Shown piece by piece: positions 62,863 to 64,000 of a stretch of DNA of 64,000 nucleotides (its first letter is position 1; every line of letters begins with the position of its first letter). The notes under the pieces were generated by a model. It did not search any database. It was given only the letters and a program-made list of their open reading frames with translations, and was not told where the DNA came from. Source of the stretch: Hydrogenophaga flava NBRC 102514 (lineage in GTDB: Bacteria; Pseudomonadota; Gammaproteobacteria; Burkholderiales; Burkholderiaceae_C); NCBI RefSeq assembly GCF_001571145.1, contig NZ_BCTF01000025.1:24561-88560 (forward strand), in the 5' to 3' direction. Made by a program: the position numbers and the translations under genes.

Positions 62863-64000
62863 ATGCTGCGCAGGTCAATACCTTTCAATTCATCTACATC
62901 TCCCTTGGCATTCGTTGGCTTGCCAGCCAGACACGCCGTGGCCGCTGCCATCGTGGCTCTATCCGCGCACCACGGCCTTGCATGGGCGGATTGCACTGAC
63001 ACGGCGACCGAATCGGGTGTCGGTGCCCTGGCATGCGGCCGACTGGCCAACGCCAATGGGGTTCACAACGTAGCGGTGGGCTTTGCCGCAGGGGTGGGCT
63101 CCAGCGGAGAGGGCAATGTCGCTGTCGGCGGTCGCTCGGGACAGAACACCACCGGTACCGACAACACGGCTGTGGGACGGAACGCCGGGCTCACGGTCAA
63201 CGGCAACAGGAACGCCGCCTTCGGACTGGATGCCGGGCAGCAGGTCACCGGTGACAGCAACTCGTCGATCGGCACCGGATCCGGCCTTCAAATCTCCGGC
63301 AGCCGGAACTCATCCTTAGGCACCACCTCGGGCTACCAGGTCACCGGCAACGCCAACTCCAGCGTCGGGACAAATGCAGGCTATGTCGTCAATGGCAACT
63401 TCAACTCCGCCAGTGGCACCGAAGCCGGGTGGTATGTCACCGGCAACAGCAACAGCGCCTCGGGAACGGGTGCGGGTTCGGGCGTCAACGGCAACGGCAA
63501 CACCGCCTCGGGCGACAGCGCTGGCAACTCGGTCCGTGGCGACCGCAACGCGGCCACCGGCAGCGGGGCAGGCGCCCGGGTCACGGGCAGCGACAACACC
63601 GCCATGGGCACCAACGCAGGCAGTAGAGTGAGCGGCAGCGGCAACGTCGCCATCGGCCAGGGTTCGGGATCGGACATCACGGCCAACAACGCCATCAGTG
63701 TCGGCACCGGTGCCAGGGCGAGCACCGACAGTGCCATTGCCGTGGGCACGTCTGCCCAGGCCACCCATGCCAACTCGGTGGCCATCGGCGCGGGCTCTGT
63801 CACATCGGCCAGCAACACGGTCTCGGTCGGCAGCACGGGCAACGAACGCACGATCACCCACGTCGCCAACGGCGTGAACACCACCGATGCCGCCAACCTC
63901 GGTCAGGTGCAAAGCGCCCAGGCCGCCGCCAACACCTACACCAACAACGTCGCAGCCAGCACCCTCAGCGCCGCGCAGGCCCACGCCAACACCGCCGCCG
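62863..64000 (+). CDS. Trimeric autotransporter adhesin (YadA-like), 3' end outside window
   Basis: The first 379 codons of a surface adhesin; the frame is still open at base 64000. AGAGGA precedes the ATG. A long leader ends near LAWADC. From about residue 95 come eleven or so tandem 16-residue head repeats of the form TGxxNSAxGTxAGxxV, encoded with a 48-base period, followed by three shorter 14-15-residue repeats (SAIAVGTSAQAT, SVAIGAGS). A neck motif VNTTDAANLGQVQSA then leads into an Ala/Asn-rich coiled-coil stalk. The membrane anchor lies beyond the window. Probable role: adhesion or autoaggregation. Confidence 0.92.
   Translation, partial: MLRRSIPFNSSTSPLAFVGLPARHAVAAAIVALSAHHGLAWADCTDTATESGVGALACGRLANANGVHNVAVGFAAGVGSSGEGNVAVGGRSGQNTTGTDNTAVGRNAGLTVNGNRNAAFGLDAGQQVTGDSNSSIGTGSGLQISGSRNSSLGTTSGYQVTGNANSSVGTNAGYVVNGNFNSASGTEAGWYVTGNSNSASGTGAGSGVNGNGNTASGDSAGNSVRGDRNAATGSGAGARVTGSDNTAMGTNAGSRVSGSGNVAIGQGSGSDITANNAISVGTGARASTDSAIAVGTSAQATHANSVAIGAGSVTSASNTVSVGSTGNERTITHVANGVNTTDAANLGQVQSAQAAANTYTNNVAASTLSAAQAHANTAA
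63145..63680 (+). repeat. Tandem 48-base coding repeats in the adhesin head
   Basis: About eleven consecutive units encode 16-residue blocks with shared Gly, Asn, Ser/Thr and Val positions (for example NGNRNAAFGLDAGQQV, TGDSNSSIGTGSGLQI, TGNANSSVGTNAGYVV). DNA copies have diverged while the protein pattern is kept, so the array is old and under selection, not a recent slippage. Confidence 0.85.

Noticed and set aside
63145..63680. Regular 48-base repeats as a CRISPR array
   Set aside because: The units are contiguous, diverged and in frame within the adhesin gene, with no unique spacers and no cas genes.

Overview
The window is GC-rich DNA with tightly packed, often overlapping genes. The gene content points to a betaproteobacterium of the Burkholderiales, most likely Comamonadaceae (Hydrogenophaga/Acidovorax-like). 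The reasons are two Bug/TctC-type solute-binding proteins, a GTP-type PEP carboxykinase, an ArgP regulator, a DUF3079 protein, PilU, and many LysR, IclR and TetR regulators beside aromatic or acid catabolism operons. Assignment below family level is inference. I saw no rRNA, tRNA or CRISPR, and no gene-free stretch longer than about 215 bases.

Layout. 1-4.5 kb: the 3' part of pckG with a strong terminator, a small membrane protein, LysR, metallophosphoesterase and UspA. 4.5-6.5 kb: a TetR regulator divergent from two exported FAS1 (fasciclin) proteins. 6.4-12.6 kb: argP, an M14 carboxypeptidase, and a 2,5-dihydroxypyridine cassette (acyl-CoA-dehydrogenase-fold protein, NicD-like hydrolase, NicX-like dioxygenase), divergent from a flavin reductase-MarR fusion. 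12.7-14.8 kb: an EamA transporter and small hypotheticals. 14.9-18.8 kb: a flavin monooxygenase with an extra N-terminal domain, a candidate sigma-54 promoter with upstream repeats, and an AcoR-like activator.

19-25 kb: an accessory stretch of lower or uneven GC with defence or toxin-antitoxin flavour. It holds an AT-rich PD-(D/E)XK-like protein, a nucleotidyltransferase-fold protein, a ParD-like/methionine aminopeptidase pair, an AbiEi/AbiEii pair and a double-CxxC protein. Three of these units have clear inverted repeats at their promoters. 25-27.5 kb: VOC, DUF1697 and hypothetical genes.

27.5-38.5 kb: a complete L-rhamnose operon (bifunctional aldolase/dehydrogenase, isomerase, ABC importer, mutarotase, kinase), divergent from a LysR gene across nested inverted repeats. 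38.5-43.2 kb: small genes, a Bug protein, DUF1993 and acetoacetyl-CoA synthetase. 43.2-47.1 kb: IclR divergent from a Bug / crotonase / CoA-transferase operon, with an 18-bp perfect palindrome between them. 47.2-54.9 kb: a TetR-led operon with tandem operators, a TRAP transporter, a cyclase-family hydrolase, fumarylacetoacetase, an NCS2 permease and a thioesterase.

55-59.3 kb: DUF3079, pilU, a cobalamin adenosyltransferase, an EF-hand protein and a D-lactate dehydrogenase. 59.3-64 kb: a very large BTAD/ATPase/TPR regulator divergent from a trimeric autotransporter adhesin that runs off the right edge. Overall this is a metabolically versatile heterotroph carrying several self-contained catabolic modules, each with its own divergent regulator and recognisable operator.
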